NCBI RefSeq assembly: GCF_018131075.1
Contig: NZ_JAFCLS010000070.1
Span: 1 to 33,459, forward strand
Length of the DNA stretch: 33,459 nt
From: Bradyrhizobium sp. JYMT SZCCT0428
GTDB lineage: Bacteria > Pseudomonadota > Alphaproteobacteria > Rhizobiales > Xanthobacteraceae
Reading direction: 5' to 3'
Shown here: piece after piece, positions 26,489-33,459 of the stretch
Numbering within the stretch: position 1 is the stretch's first letter
Layout of the letters: every line of letters begins with the position of its first letter
Translations under genes and position numbers: made by a program
The notes under the pieces: generated by a model
What the model was told of the DNA's origin: nothing
Seen by the model: the letters and a program-made list of their open reading frames with translations, nothing else
Database searches by the model: none

Positions 26489-27090
26489 CCGAACCTGCAA
26501 AAAACCAGCACAGTCAGTCCGACCCGCCCAAAAGGTGGAAACGTCGGTTCGTCGGCGAACATGAGACACCATCGGCGGTTCTGTCATGGCAAACGTCCCG
26601 TGAGAAGGCCAAGTGCTTGGACATTTGGCGTGTCGTAGTTGGAAAGCGTTTTTCCGAGAGCCCGCGGGTTTTGCGGATCGCATGGTCGCTGGAATGGTTG
26701 TTCACTAGAGAGGGCTACGCTTTCGCCACCGACGGCTACCTGAGCCGCAAGCTGATGATCCCGGTCAAGAAGATACAGTCGGGTCTGACGGAGCTGGAAC
26801 GCGCCGGGGCCATCATCCGGGCGTCCGTTTACGTCAAAAACAAACCCCAGCGACGCATCTGGCCATCGTCGAAAATACTCGGGGACACCCCCCCCGCAAT
26901 GGGGGGTATCCATACCCCCCACGATGGGTCATTTGATGCCCCCCACGATGGGGGGAGAGAATACTTATCAAGAGCATCCACCCGTCAATCTGGACGATTT
27001 AGCACCACTCAGACAGAGGCCCGAAAAGCGGCAGAAGTTCGCGAACGAGCAGCGGCGCGCCGTCAAACCGGCGCGCCTGACCGCGATTGA
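26485..27090 (+). CDS. Winged-helix replication-initiator-like protein
   Basis: A 201-residue protein translated from a GTG that overlaps the helicase TGA by four bases. Residues about 59-120 form a winged helix: RVLRIAWSLEWLFTREGYAF, then TDGYLSRKLMIPVKKIQSGL and ELERAGAIIRA. This resembles HTH_36-type domains of phage replication (O-like) proteins. Residues about 135-158 are three copies of an eight-residue Pro/Gly repeat, whose DNA forms iteron-like palindromes. The tail is Arg/Gln rich. Together with the upstream helicase this is a plausible initiator-helicase pair. An upstream in-frame extension to 26371 is a shadow within the helicase gene. Confidence 0.65.
   Translation: MTEPAKNQHSQSDPPKRWKRRFVGEHETPSAVLSWQTSREKAKCLDIWRVVVGKRFSESPRVLRIAWSLEWLFTREGYAFATDGYLSRKLMIPVKKIQSGLTELERAGAIIRASVYVKNKPQRRIWPSSKILGDTPPAMGGIHTPHDGSFDAPHDGGREYLSRASTRQSGRFSTTQTEARKAAEVRERAAARRQTGAPDRD
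26890..26955. repeat. Three iteron-like C6/G6 repeats inside the initiator gene
   Basis: CCCCCCGCAATGGGGGG (26890-26906), CCCCCCACGATGGG (26915-26928) and CCCCCCACGATGGGGGG (26939-26955) recur every 24-25 bases, that is about every eight codons. The first and third can fold as hairpins with six G-C pairs. Repeats inside an initiator gene are the plan of the lambda O-gene origin, so this is a candidate replication origin of the element. Confidence 0.55.
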
Positions 27091-27331
27091 ACGCCTCATT
27101 GAAAAAAGAACACGGGAGTCTCGACTCACGCTCAACCCGACAACACCCAGTTTATGAACATTGCCACCCGGACAGGGCGGAAGATGCACGCGTGGAGATA
27201 ACGAAAGACAAGCTGTATTAACGGTTTTTCCGACTCGGACTGTTATTGTGTCCAACACATGTCGAATAACTGACGCCAATACCGAGCGTTGGTCGGCCTT
27301 AGCGACTTTTGACCAACGGTTAGATAATCGC
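27091..27331 (+). other. Noncoding gap before terminase genes
   Basis: About 240 bases without a supported gene. It contains TGTGT-CCA-ACACA (27247-27259) and CGTTGGTC-N16-GACCAACG (27287-27318), both inverted repeats, so it is likely the promoter/operator region for the terminase group. Confidence 0.45.
27287..27318. promoter_or_regulatory. Inverted repeat upstream of terminase genes
   Basis: CGTTGGTC (27287-27294) is exactly inverted as GACCAACG (27311-27318). It ends 13 bases before the small terminase-like start codon, where a repressor would block transcription or an mRNA hairpin would mask translation. It could also be a packaging-recognition site. Confidence 0.4.
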
Positions 27332-27709
27332 ATGACAGCTCCTGCCCTGCCCTTCCCAATCGTGCATCGGCGACCGCGCGCAACACGCGCGGCGCGTCGA
27401 CAACGAGATTTGGTTGTTGGCCTGATCCGCGACCTTGGTCGCCAACCGAATTCAGCGGAGATGGCACTAATCGATCAGGCTGCCGCATTGATCCTTCAGA
27501 GGGAGAATTTGAGCGCGGCGACACTACGCGGCGAACCCTGCGACAGTCAGACCTTGCTTAGGCTTACCGGCGCGGTGACGCGAAGTCTCGCCAGTTTGCG
27601 TTCCAAGGGCGGCAAGCGCGTGGGTGCGGCGAGTTCGAGCCTTAACGAATATCTTGCACGCAAGGCTGCACACAAGACCGCAGGCGCGTCGGACGGTGGC
27701 CCGGCATGA
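27332..27709 (+). CDS. Small terminase-like or hypothetical phage protein
   Basis: A 125-residue basic protein located directly before the large terminase, with a four-base ATGA overlap. Its N-terminus is Arg rich (HRRPRATRAARRQRDLVVGL). The middle is helical (SAEMALIDQAAALILQRENL), followed by LLRLTGAVTRSLASLRSKGG. Position and size fit a small terminase subunit, which recognises DNA for packaging, but I cannot see a diagnostic motif. The ATG at 27332 is preferred to the longer frame from 27161, which would run through the inverted repeat. The ribosome site is weak. Confidence 0.5.
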   Translation: MTAPALPFPIVHRRPRATRAARRQRDLVVGLIRDLGRQPNSAEMALIDQAAALILQRENLSAATLRGEPCDSQTLLRLTGAVTRSLASLRSKGGKRVGAASSSLNEYLARKAAHKTAGASDGGPA

Positions 27710-29199
27710 CAGCCCCCTCCTGCAGCATCGTCGAAGCCTGCGACGATCCAGAACTGTTCGGGCAATGGTTTCGGGACCGCTCGACTTGGGCGGGGTGGTT
27801 GGCCTTCATTGCGGCGCTATTCGGTCATCCGCTCACGCCGGATCAGACTGAACTCTACGCGAAGTGCACCGGCCGTCTGCGGCCACCGCTGGGACAGTTC
27901 AAGGAGGGTTGGTTGATTTGTGGCCGTCGTGCTGGCAAGTCGTTTGTTCTGGCATTGATTGCCGTTTTTCTAAGCTGCTTTAAGTCATATGCCGACTACT
28001 TAGGTCCGGGAGAGAGGGCAACTGTAGCAATCATTGCATCCGATCGTCAGCAAGCCAGAACCATTCTGCGATACGTGAAAGGTCTCATTGGCGGAACGCC
28101 AATGCTAAATGAGCTGCTAGCAGGTCATGAGCGCGCGGACGGATTAGATTTGACCAACTCAGTCACGATCGAAATCAGAACCGCCTCGTTCAAAACCTCT
28201 CGCGGTTACACCTTTGTGGCCGTGCTCTGCGACGAGGCAGCCTTCTGGCCGACCGATGACTCGGCCGAGCCTGACTTCGCGGTGCTGGACGCCCTGAGGC
28301 CGGGTATGGCAACCATCCCGGGCGCAATGTTGTTGGTCGCGTCATCGCCATACGGACGACGCGGGGCACTGTGGGACGCTTTCAAAAGCTACTTCGGAAC
28401 CGACGATCCGGACGTGCTGGTGTGGAAGGCCGACACGCGCACAATGAACCCCACCGTTTCACAGGCCCTGATCGATCGGGCTATGGCGCGCGATCCGGCG
28501 AGCGCGGCCGCCGAATACGGCGCGGAATTTAGAAGCGATCTTGAGGCCTTTGTCAGTCGGGAAGTCGTCGAGGCCGCCATTGATCCGAGCGTCTATGAGC
28601 GCGCACCGATCGAGGGGATTAACTACGCGGCGTTTGTCGATCCGAGCGGCGGAGGCCACGACTCGATGACATTGGCAATCGCTCATTGTGAGGACCGAGT
28701 ACTGATACTTGATGCTGTCCGCGAGCGGATTGCGCCATTTGCGCCTGAAGGCGTCGTGGGTGAATTTGCGGAACTTCTGAAGAGCTATGGCGTCAGCCAA
28801 GTTCGTGGCGACAGATATGCGGGAGAATGGCCGCGAGAGGCCTTTCAGCGTCACGGCGTTAGCTATTTGGCTGCAGAAAAGCCAAAATCGGACCTATATC
28901 GCGACGCGTTGCCGGAATTGAATAGCAGGAACGTCGCGCTGCTCGATCTGTCGAAACTGACGGAGCAGCTAGTGAGCCTAGAGCGACGAACGTCGCGCGG
29001 TGGCCGGGACATCATCGATCATCCACCATCCGGCAAGGACGACGTTGCGAATGCTGTATGTGGCGCATTGCTTTTGGTGAAACCTTCACTCGCTCGAAAT
29101 ATCGATCTAGGCGGTCTCATCAGCGTCGACGCTGGCGAATTTGCCGGGCAATTCCATACTATCTCGGTTGGCTGGGACCTACCGCATGGAGGTTGGTAA
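27706..29199 (+). CDS. Phage terminase large subunit
   Basis: A 497-residue DNA-packaging motor protein. The ATPase half has an unusual Walker A, ICGRRAGKSF (residues 71-80), Walker B VAVLCDEAAFW with Asp176/Glu177, and the coupling motif VASSP (211-215). The RNase-H-like nuclease half has three acidic positions: Asp312 in AAFVDPSGGG, Asp369 in QVRGDRYAGEW, and Asp445/Asp446 in PSGKDDVANA. All sites appear intact, so it should be functional. It normally docks on a portal protein; no portal gene follows, which is the key oddity of this element. It starts inside the stop of the preceding gene. Confidence 0.9.
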   Translation: MTAPSCSIVEACDDPELFGQWFRDRSTWAGWLAFIAALFGHPLTPDQTELYAKCTGRLRPPLGQFKEGWLICGRRAGKSFVLALIAVFLSCFKSYADYLGPGERATVAIIASDRQQARTILRYVKGLIGGTPMLNELLAGHERADGLDLTNSVTIEIRTASFKTSRGYTFVAVLCDEAAFWPTDDSAEPDFAVLDALRPGMATIPGAMLLVASSPYGRRGALWDAFKSYFGTDDPDVLVWKADTRTMNPTVSQALIDRAMARDPASAAAEYGAEFRSDLEAFVSREVVEAAIDPSVYERAPIEGINYAAFVDPSGGGHDSMTLAIAHCEDRVLILDAVRERIAPFAPEGVVGEFAELLKSYGVSQVRGDRYAGEWPREAFQRHGVSYLAAEKPKSDLYRDALPELNSRNVALLDLSKLTEQLVSLERRTSRGGRDIIDHPPSGKDDVANAVCGALLLVKPSLARNIDLGGLISVDAGEFAGQFHTISVGWDLPHGGW

Positions 29200-29203
29200 C
29201 CAC

Positions 29204-30028
29204 ATGAAAGCATCAGCGCAAATTCTCAGCGAGCTTGAAGCAGTGCTTGGTCGAATTCGGCGGCTCCAAGCCGAAGCCGACACCAATCAGCCGCTTCGGT
29301 TCAATCGCCGTCTCAGCGATGCCGAGCAACGTGAAAACGAGCGCCGCCGCGATAAAGGCGATCGCATCGCGGCTGAGATAGTCATTGCGAACGCCGAGGC
29401 GGCACGCCTTCGCAAAGACTATCCGAAGGCACTCGAAAGCGAACGTGCGCCAAAGCAGCCCGGGCCGAACCCGGCGCTGCAGGCCCTCTACAAGCGGCGC
29501 GAGGATGGCCAGAGGCGATTGGAACACCTACGCATCGAACGCACTGGATATGCGTTAAAGGCTGCTGAAGGTGACGCCGAAGCTAAGAAATCGCTTTCAA
29601 AATGCTGCGAAGATCAGGCGCGCGTCGCGACTGAACTTGAGAATCTGGCTTTTGCAATCGGGGGGGCCGAAAAGCGCGACGCTGAGGAGTGCCGCGAATT
29701 CGCCGAGCGCGACGCCGACGAGAAGCACCGTGCCGGTCTTGCTTCTGCGGATGCGTTGATCGCATGGGCGGCAAAGTTCGACAACCTGCTCGGTTACGTC
29801 AGCGCGCACTACGCGAAGCTGCCCGATCTGCAGAAGGCGTTGGCAAAGTCTGGTGCTATCATCGACACCAATCGAACGAACATAATCTTCAGCGCGGCAT
29901 CCCGCGATCGGGCTGCGAAAGCCGCTGGTCTCCACCGGTGTTTCAGCGCGGATGGAACGGTGACGGCAACCCCGCTTGCGGAAGCGTTCAAATCATCCCT
30001 CCGTTCTGCCGTTCGGCGGCCAACGTGA
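29204..30028 (+). CDS. Coiled-coil hypothetical phage protein
   Basis: A 274-residue highly charged protein, mostly predicted coiled coil (residues about 5-50 and 90-200, rich in Glu, Arg, Ala and Lys), with a small C-terminal globular part of different composition (TNIIFSAASRDRAAKAAGLH). There is no signal peptide or membrane helix. It starts four bases after the terminase stop with GGAGG upstream, so it belongs to the same transcript. Scaffold-like or DNA-binding roles are possible; I recognise no family. Confidence 0.6.
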   Translation: MKASAQILSELEAVLGRIRRLQAEADTNQPLRFNRRLSDAEQRENERRRDKGDRIAAEIVIANAEAARLRKDYPKALESERAPKQPGPNPALQALYKRREDGQRRLEHLRIERTGYALKAAEGDAEAKKSLSKCCEDQARVATELENLAFAIGGAEKRDAEECREFAERDADEKHRAGLASADALIAWAAKFDNLLGYVSAHYAKLPDLQKALAKSGAIIDTNRTNIIFSAASRDRAAKAAGLHRCFSADGTVTATPLAEAFKSSLRSAVRRPT

Positions 30029-30040
30029 AAGGAAAAGACC

Positions 30041-30256
30041 ATGAGCACTCAAACTGACGTCGACGACGCAATGATGTCTCTGAAAGCTGCAATTTCGGCC
30101 TACGTCGCAGTCAATGGCAACGGTTACAATTTGGCCATGTGGATCGTGAACCAAGTTCGTCAAAGCGATCCGTCAATAGCCCGCGCGCTGGACAGCGGCG
30201 TCACCAGGTTCGTCGCGGAAGCGCCGGATAGGCGCTCCTTCGCCACTATTGGGTGA
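30041..30256 (+). CDS. Small hypothetical protein of the element
   Basis: A 71-residue protein, TDVDDAMMSLKAAISAYVAV at the start and RSFATIG at the end, probably a small helical bundle. It has a good ribosome site (GAAAGGAAAAG before ATG) and sits 12 bases after the coiled-coil gene. I do not recognise it. Confidence 0.5.
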   Translation: MSTQTDVDDAMMSLKAAISAYVAVNGNGYNLAMWIVNQVRQSDPSIARALDSGVTRFVAEAPDRRSFATIG

Positions 30257-30262
30257 GCAACG

Positions 30263-30709
30263 ATGGCCAAGAAAATCATGCGCGCTTTCAAGATTGCGGA
30301 AATCTCCGCGGTAGATCGCCCTGCGCAAGCTGGGGCCCGAATGACGATCATAAAACATCACGGAGCTGATATGCCTCAATTCGGTAAAGCAGCGGAAGCC
30401 GAGTGGGATGCCGCCCTTTCCGCCTACGCAAAGCGCAACGGCCTCTCCGTAAGTGATGCTACGCTAGAATTTGCGAACACGATCGAAGCAAGAGCAATAT
30501 ACAAACGAGGGCGGCTCACGCCGCGCTTTGACGCAATGGCGAAAGCTGCTGCGATCGGCAACGTCTTGGCCGAGGAACTTGCGAAGGCGGCGTTTCCGGA
30601 TTTGTCGCCAGTCGCTGCGATGAACGCTTGGTTACGGACAGAACCCGGGTGCACGTTCTATGCTGACGATGTCGCAGCAAGAACTGCTGCGCGGCGAGGC
30701 GTCGCTTAG
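30263..30709 (+). CDS. Short protein with phage head-protease-like N-terminus
   Basis: A 148-residue protein. Its first 30 residues (FKIAEISAVDRPAQAGAR followed by MTIIKH) match the start commonly seen in phage XkdF-like head-maturation proteases, where this motif precedes the protease domain. Here no protease domain follows; residues 40-148 are a helical region with AEWDAALSAYAKRNGLSVSD and a C-terminal FPDLSPVAAMNAWLRTEPG segment. It may be a truncated or re-used leader. It is the last gene of the element, six bases after the previous stop. Confidence 0.55.
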   Translation: MAKKIMRAFKIAEISAVDRPAQAGARMTIIKHHGADMPQFGKAAEAEWDAALSAYAKRNGLSVSDATLEFANTIEARAIYKRGRLTPRFDAMAKAAAIGNVLAEELAKAAFPDLSPVAAMNAWLRTEPGCTFYADDVAARTAARRGVA

Positions 30710-30739
30710 AACGACATGACGTCAAGCCTCTGCGCGGGC

Positions 30740-31609
30740 CTAAGGCGAGTTCACGTCCACCCCTAGATTCTTCTGCGCGTCTGCGGCCCATTCACTGTCG
30801 CTCGCGGCACCCAGCTTTACCCATTCCTCGTCAGTTTTGCTCTTGCGCCACTGGATTAGTTTTGCTCCATCGTGCCCAGTCGGGTTCCTAAGTTTTGTAC
30901 TTTTGCCATCGACGATTCCCTGAATGGTCTCGGCAACCTCGAACGGTGAACTGGGCGTTTTTAGTGAGGCAGTAAAGTAGGCAACCATTCGTCGAATGAT
31001 TGGGAAGTAGGGGTTGGTGGGCGGCGGCATCGGCCTAGGAGAAGTTGTCATAGGGGTAGCGATCACACCGGGCTCGACCATGGCAACGCGGACGTTAAAT
31101 GCACTCAGCTCCTGCGCCAGACACTCGCTGAGCCCCTCCAGAGCCCATTTCGAGGCAGCGTATGGTCCTTGCGGCGACATTCCAAATTGACCCGCTACTG
31201 ACGTGATATTGACGATGCATCCGCTTCGCCTTTCACGCATCGAAGGCACCACTGCTTTGATGCATCGGATCGCGCCGAAGAAGTTTGTTTCCATTATTTG
31301 GCGGAAGATGCCAATCGGAACCAATTCAACAGGGCCACCGCCTGAAATCCCCGCGTTGTTGACCAACACATCGATGTGACCATTCTCTTTCAAGATGTTC
31401 TTAAAGGCCTCGTCGACGGAATCGTCGTTGTCGACGTCAAGCCGTACAATTCTTATTGAAAGCCTTTCCTTCGACGCAAGCTCCCGCAGTTCGTCACCAC
31501 GATCTGGGTTTCGCATACCCGCGAATACCGTGTGACCACCGCGCGCCAAGGTGGCCGCTGTCGCGAACCCAATGCCGGTGCTTGTCCCAGTAATGACTAC
31601 AATGCCCAT
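30740..31609 (-). CDS. Short-chain dehydrogenase/reductase
   Basis: A 289-residue classical SDR using NAD(P)H. The cofactor motif is TGTSTGIG (residues 7-14), NNAG is at 84-87, and the catalytic Ser137, Tyr150 and Lys154 are in NITSVAG and YAASK. R33 after the second strand (GMRNP) suggests NADP preference. A C-terminal extension beyond residue 240 (STKLRNPTGHDGAKLIQWRK) is typical of the SDR subgroup close to 17-beta-HSD-like enzymes. The substrate is unknown. It is convergent with the last gene of the mobile element, 30 bases away, and divergent from the DUF1330 gene. Confidence 0.92.
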   Translation of the reverse strand: MGIVVITGTSTGIGFATAATLARGGHTVFAGMRNPDRGDELRELASKERLSIRIVRLDVDNDDSVDEAFKNILKENGHIDVLVNNAGISGGGPVELVPIGIFRQIMETNFFGAIRCIKAVVPSMRERRSGCIVNITSVAGQFGMSPQGPYAASKWALEGLSECLAQELSAFNVRVAMVEPGVIATPMTTSPRPMPPPTNPYFPIIRRMVAYFTASLKTPSSPFEVAETIQGIVDGKSTKLRNPTGHDGAKLIQWRKSKTDEEWVKLGAASDSEWAADAQKNLGVDVNSP

Positions 31610-31701
31610 CTGAAATCCTTCCTTGCGGGTTAATAGGGTGGCCCCGGAATAACAGCCTCGCTAGGATCAGGGGGAAAGCAACTACTTTCAAGAGGTTCGT
31701 T

Positions 31702-31989
31702 GTGCCTGCCTATCTTATTCTCCAAAACACGGTCAAAGACGAAGCACGGTATCAACAATATGCGCAAGCAGCGTGGCCGCTCATGGTCCGCCATGGCGCA
31801 AAACTTGTCGCCAGACGCGCAAAAGTGGAGATACTCGAAGGCCAACATGATCAACGGCCAGCTTCGATGTTCGAGTTTCCCGACATGGAGGCCATCCATG
31901 CATTCTGGAATGCGCCGGAGTACATTCCGATCAAGGAGCTGCGCGACGGTATTGCAACCCTAGACGTTTGGGCTTTCTCCGGCGTTTAA
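31702..31989 (+). CDS. DUF1330 protein
   Basis: A 95-residue ferredoxin-fold protein of the DUF1330 family: AYLILQNTVKDEARYQQYAQ, then ILEGQHDQRPASMFEFPDME and AIHAFWNAPEYIPIKELRDG. It starts with GTG after AGAGG. Family members are small dimeric alpha/beta proteins without known reaction. It is divergent from the SDR gene with 92 bases between, so the two may share control. Confidence 0.85.
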   Translation: MPAYLILQNTVKDEARYQQYAQAAWPLMVRHGAKLVARRAKVEILEGQHDQRPASMFEFPDMEAIHAFWNAPEYIPIKELRDGIATLDVWAFSGV

Positions 31990-32182
31990 GGGACGCGGTT
32001 CGGCGTTCCCTGATCGACATCCGAATTCGTCCGTGGTCGAACCGGCGGACACCGGGCGTCGAGCCATGTCCGCTATCAGGGGTGAACCAGACAATTAGGG
32101 TGCATTGCGGAATCGACGCGAATGACCCAAAGCGGAAATTAGCCTCCCTCGACAATCAATGCATCCCTGCTAAACCCATCGT

Positions 32183-33352
32183 ATGCACACTCGTCCGCAA
32201 CACCGCCCGCGCTCCGTTTTACGTCGTCTAATTACAAGCGAGGCATCTGGCGGATTGGTGCTCATGCTCGTTGCAGCGGTCGCGTTGATCGTTGCGAACT
32301 CGCCAGCAGCACCGCTCTATTTTGGAGCACTCAAGACCAACGTTTTCGGCTTGTCGGTGCTGCACTGGATCAATGACGGGCTTATGGCGGCGTTCTTTTT
32401 GCTCGTTGGCTTGGAGATCAAGCGCGAGATGCTGGACGGTGAACTGTCCACCTGGCCGAAACGAGCACTACCCGGCATGGCTGCTCTGGGCGGCATGGCC
32501 GTGCCAGCGCTGATCTACGTGGCCTTCAACGCAAACACACCGCATACCTTACGCGGCTGGGCGATACCGTCTGCAACTGACATCGCTTTCGCTCTCGGCG
32601 TACTCTCGCTGCTGGGCCGCCGTGTGCCTGTCTCACTTAAGGTGTTCTTGACCGCTCTCGCGATCTTGGACGACTTAGGGGCCGTTTTGATCATCGCCGC
32701 ATTTTACACCGCCGATTTGAACCTCGTAATGGTGGCGCTGGCCTGCGCTGTGATCCTTCTTCTCACGGGCCTCAACTGGGCGGGCGTCGATCGGCTCGGG
32801 CTCTACTTTGCGCTCGGTGCGGTGCTTTGGTTCCTTGTCCTCAAATCAGGGGTTCACGCGACCCTCGCGGGCGTAGCGCTCGCGGTACTGATACCGTTAA
32901 GGAAGCAAAGCACCGGTGACAGTGCATTGATACGACTTGAGCACACCCTCCAACCATGGGTCGCGTTCATCATCGTGCCAATCTTTGGCTTCGCAAATGC
33001 TGGCTTAGCCTATTCAGGAACGAGCTTGTCGACCCTGCTCGAACCGGTCCCGCTCGGAGTTGTATTGGGTCTATTCGTCGGAAAGCAAATCGGTGTGTCA
33101 CTGTTCAGTTGGATCGCAATTCGGATCGGAGTCGCGGCGTTGCCTGCCAATGCGAGTTGGACCCAATTCTATGGCGTCGCGGTACTCTGCGGTATCGGCT
33201 TCACAATGAGTCTGTTCATAGGCTTGCTCGCCTTCCCGACCTCGCAAGAGTTGCAGGACGCCGTTAAGATCGGTGTGTTAGCTGGATCAATGGTATCGGC
33301 GGCCGTGGGAGCGGCGCTGCTGACGATACGGCCAGTCGGCGTGAGAGGGTAG
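32183..33352 (+). CDS. nhaA: Na+/H+ antiporter NhaA
   Basis: A 389-residue membrane antiporter exchanging cytosolic Na+ (or Li+) for protons. It has twelve predicted helices. The ion site is intact and even keeps E. coli numbering: Asp133 in IPSATDIAFALGVL and Asp163/Asp164 in ILDDLGAV. The GLEIKREMLDGEL loop after helix 2 and the closing GIGFTMSLFIGLLAF are family signatures. The N-terminus is basic (RPQHRPRSVLRRLI). The length matches the family. No NhaR-like regulator is near; a promoter would lie in 31990-32182. Confidence 0.96.
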   Translation: MHTRPQHRPRSVLRRLITSEASGGLVLMLVAAVALIVANSPAAPLYFGALKTNVFGLSVLHWINDGLMAAFFLLVGLEIKREMLDGELSTWPKRALPGMAALGGMAVPALIYVAFNANTPHTLRGWAIPSATDIAFALGVLSLLGRRVPVSLKVFLTALAILDDLGAVLIIAAFYTADLNLVMVALACAVILLLTGLNWAGVDRLGLYFALGAVLWFLVLKSGVHATLAGVALAVLIPLRKQSTGDSALIRLEHTLQPWVAFIIVPIFGFANAGLAYSGTSLSTLLEPVPLGVVLGLFVGKQIGVSLFSWIAIRIGVAALPANASWTQFYGVAVLCGIGFTMSLFIGLLAFPTSQELQDAVKIGVLAGSMVSAAVGAALLTIRPVGVRG

Positions 33353-33459
33353 ACGTGAGAGGGTAGGCGTCGGCTTTTGGCAGATTTTGTTGCAAAAGTC
33401 AGTTGAGACAGGCCGCGAAGCGTGATTCCGTTGTGATGACGCGATTCTCGGTGAGGTCG
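33353..33459. other. Window end, no gene seen
   Basis: About 107 bases after nhaA. GTAGACGTGAGAGG and GGTAGGCGTC at the start form a short near-direct repeat. TTTTGTTGCAAAAGTC resembles sequences near dispersed elements in related genomes, but nothing can be assigned. Confidence 0.3.

Larger units (their letters stand above)
23519..30709 (+). mobile_element. Integrated phage-like element without structural genes
   Basis: Nine genes on one strand, bounded here by gene ends because the true attachment sites are unproven. The order is integrase, AlpA, SF2 helicase, winged-helix initiator-like protein, small terminase-like protein, large terminase, coiled-coil protein and two short proteins. Codon use and base composition look less GC-rich than the flanks. 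No tRNA is visible at the left edge. Portal, capsid, tail and lysis genes are absent. An 11-base direct repeat (TCTGCGCGTCT at 23376-23386 and 30772-30782) is a weak candidate for the ends. This may be a phage satellite or a deleted prophage. Confidence 0.8.

Noticed and set aside
26881..26960. CRISPR-like array
   Set aside because: Repeats are very short and in frame inside a coding region, with no spacer diversity and no cas genes; iteron-like repeats are a better reading.
23502..33456. CTCGGTGAGG at 23502-23511 and 33447-33456 as attachment sites
   Set aside because: Only ten bases; the left copy is the integrase ribosome site, and one such match is expected by chance over this span.
33353..33459. 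Possible insertion sequence edge at the right end
   Set aside because: TTTTGTTGCAAAAGTC looks familiar, but there is no transposase frame or terminal repeat in the remaining bases.

Overview
The window looks like a chromosome segment from an alphaproteobacterium of the Bradyrhizobium/Rhodopseudomonas type (Nitrobacteraceae). This rests on the high GC content, the gene orders yajC-secD-secF-(Mth938 domain)-(squalene/phytoene synthase-like) and surE...pcm-nlpD, the many small Rhizobiales families (DUF1127, DUF3597, DUF2189, SPW, DUF296), and palindromic intergenic repeats of a style common in these genomes. Species assignment is inference only.

Layout. 1-6260: an acyl-CoA ligase/DUF296 gene pair (- strand), a tiny CxxCxGxG zinc-ribbon protein, an SPW membrane protein, a periplasmic TPR protein, a small GNAT enzyme, a fumarylacetoacetate hydrolase-like protein with a Tat-type leader, and a DUF1127 protein. 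6260-10400: DUF3597, DUF2189 membrane protein, a MltB-like transglycosylase, a small secreted protein, an ~890-base gene-poor stretch with operator-like palindromes, and a second DUF1127 gene. 10469-13031: trmFO followed 4 bases later by an unusual kinase-like protein carrying a C-terminal domain resembling that of acyl-CoA synthetases. 13028-17407 (- strand): yajC, secD, secF, and homologues of the mitochondrial complex I assembly factors NDUFAF3 and NDUFAF6, i.e. a membrane-protein export/assembly operon. 17586-22693: a DUF815 ATPase, then nlpD-like, pcm and surE, with a receiver-only response regulator and a broken GIY-YIG gene enclosed by inverted repeats wedged between pcm and surE. 22788-23309: a conserved-looking hypothetical, taken as the last chromosomal gene on the left.

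23519-30709 is a compact, all-plus-strand mobile element: tyrosine integrase, AlpA-type excisionase/regulator, SF2 helicase, winged-helix replication-initiator-like protein with iteron-like repeats inside its gene, small and large terminase-like proteins, a coiled-coil protein and two short proteins, the last with a head-protease-like N-terminus. It has recombination, replication and packaging-motor genes but no portal, capsid, tail or lysis gene. It is either a heavily deleted prophage or, more interestingly, a phage satellite. Its genes are coupled by ATGA/GTGA overlaps.

30740-33352: an SDR oxidoreductase (-), a DUF1330 protein and an NhaA Na+/H+ antiporter; whether these are chromosome or cargo cannot be decided from the window. 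The serS gene often found upstream of surE is not seen here, which fits the element having entered next to surE. All family names come from reading the translated sequences; no database search was possible.
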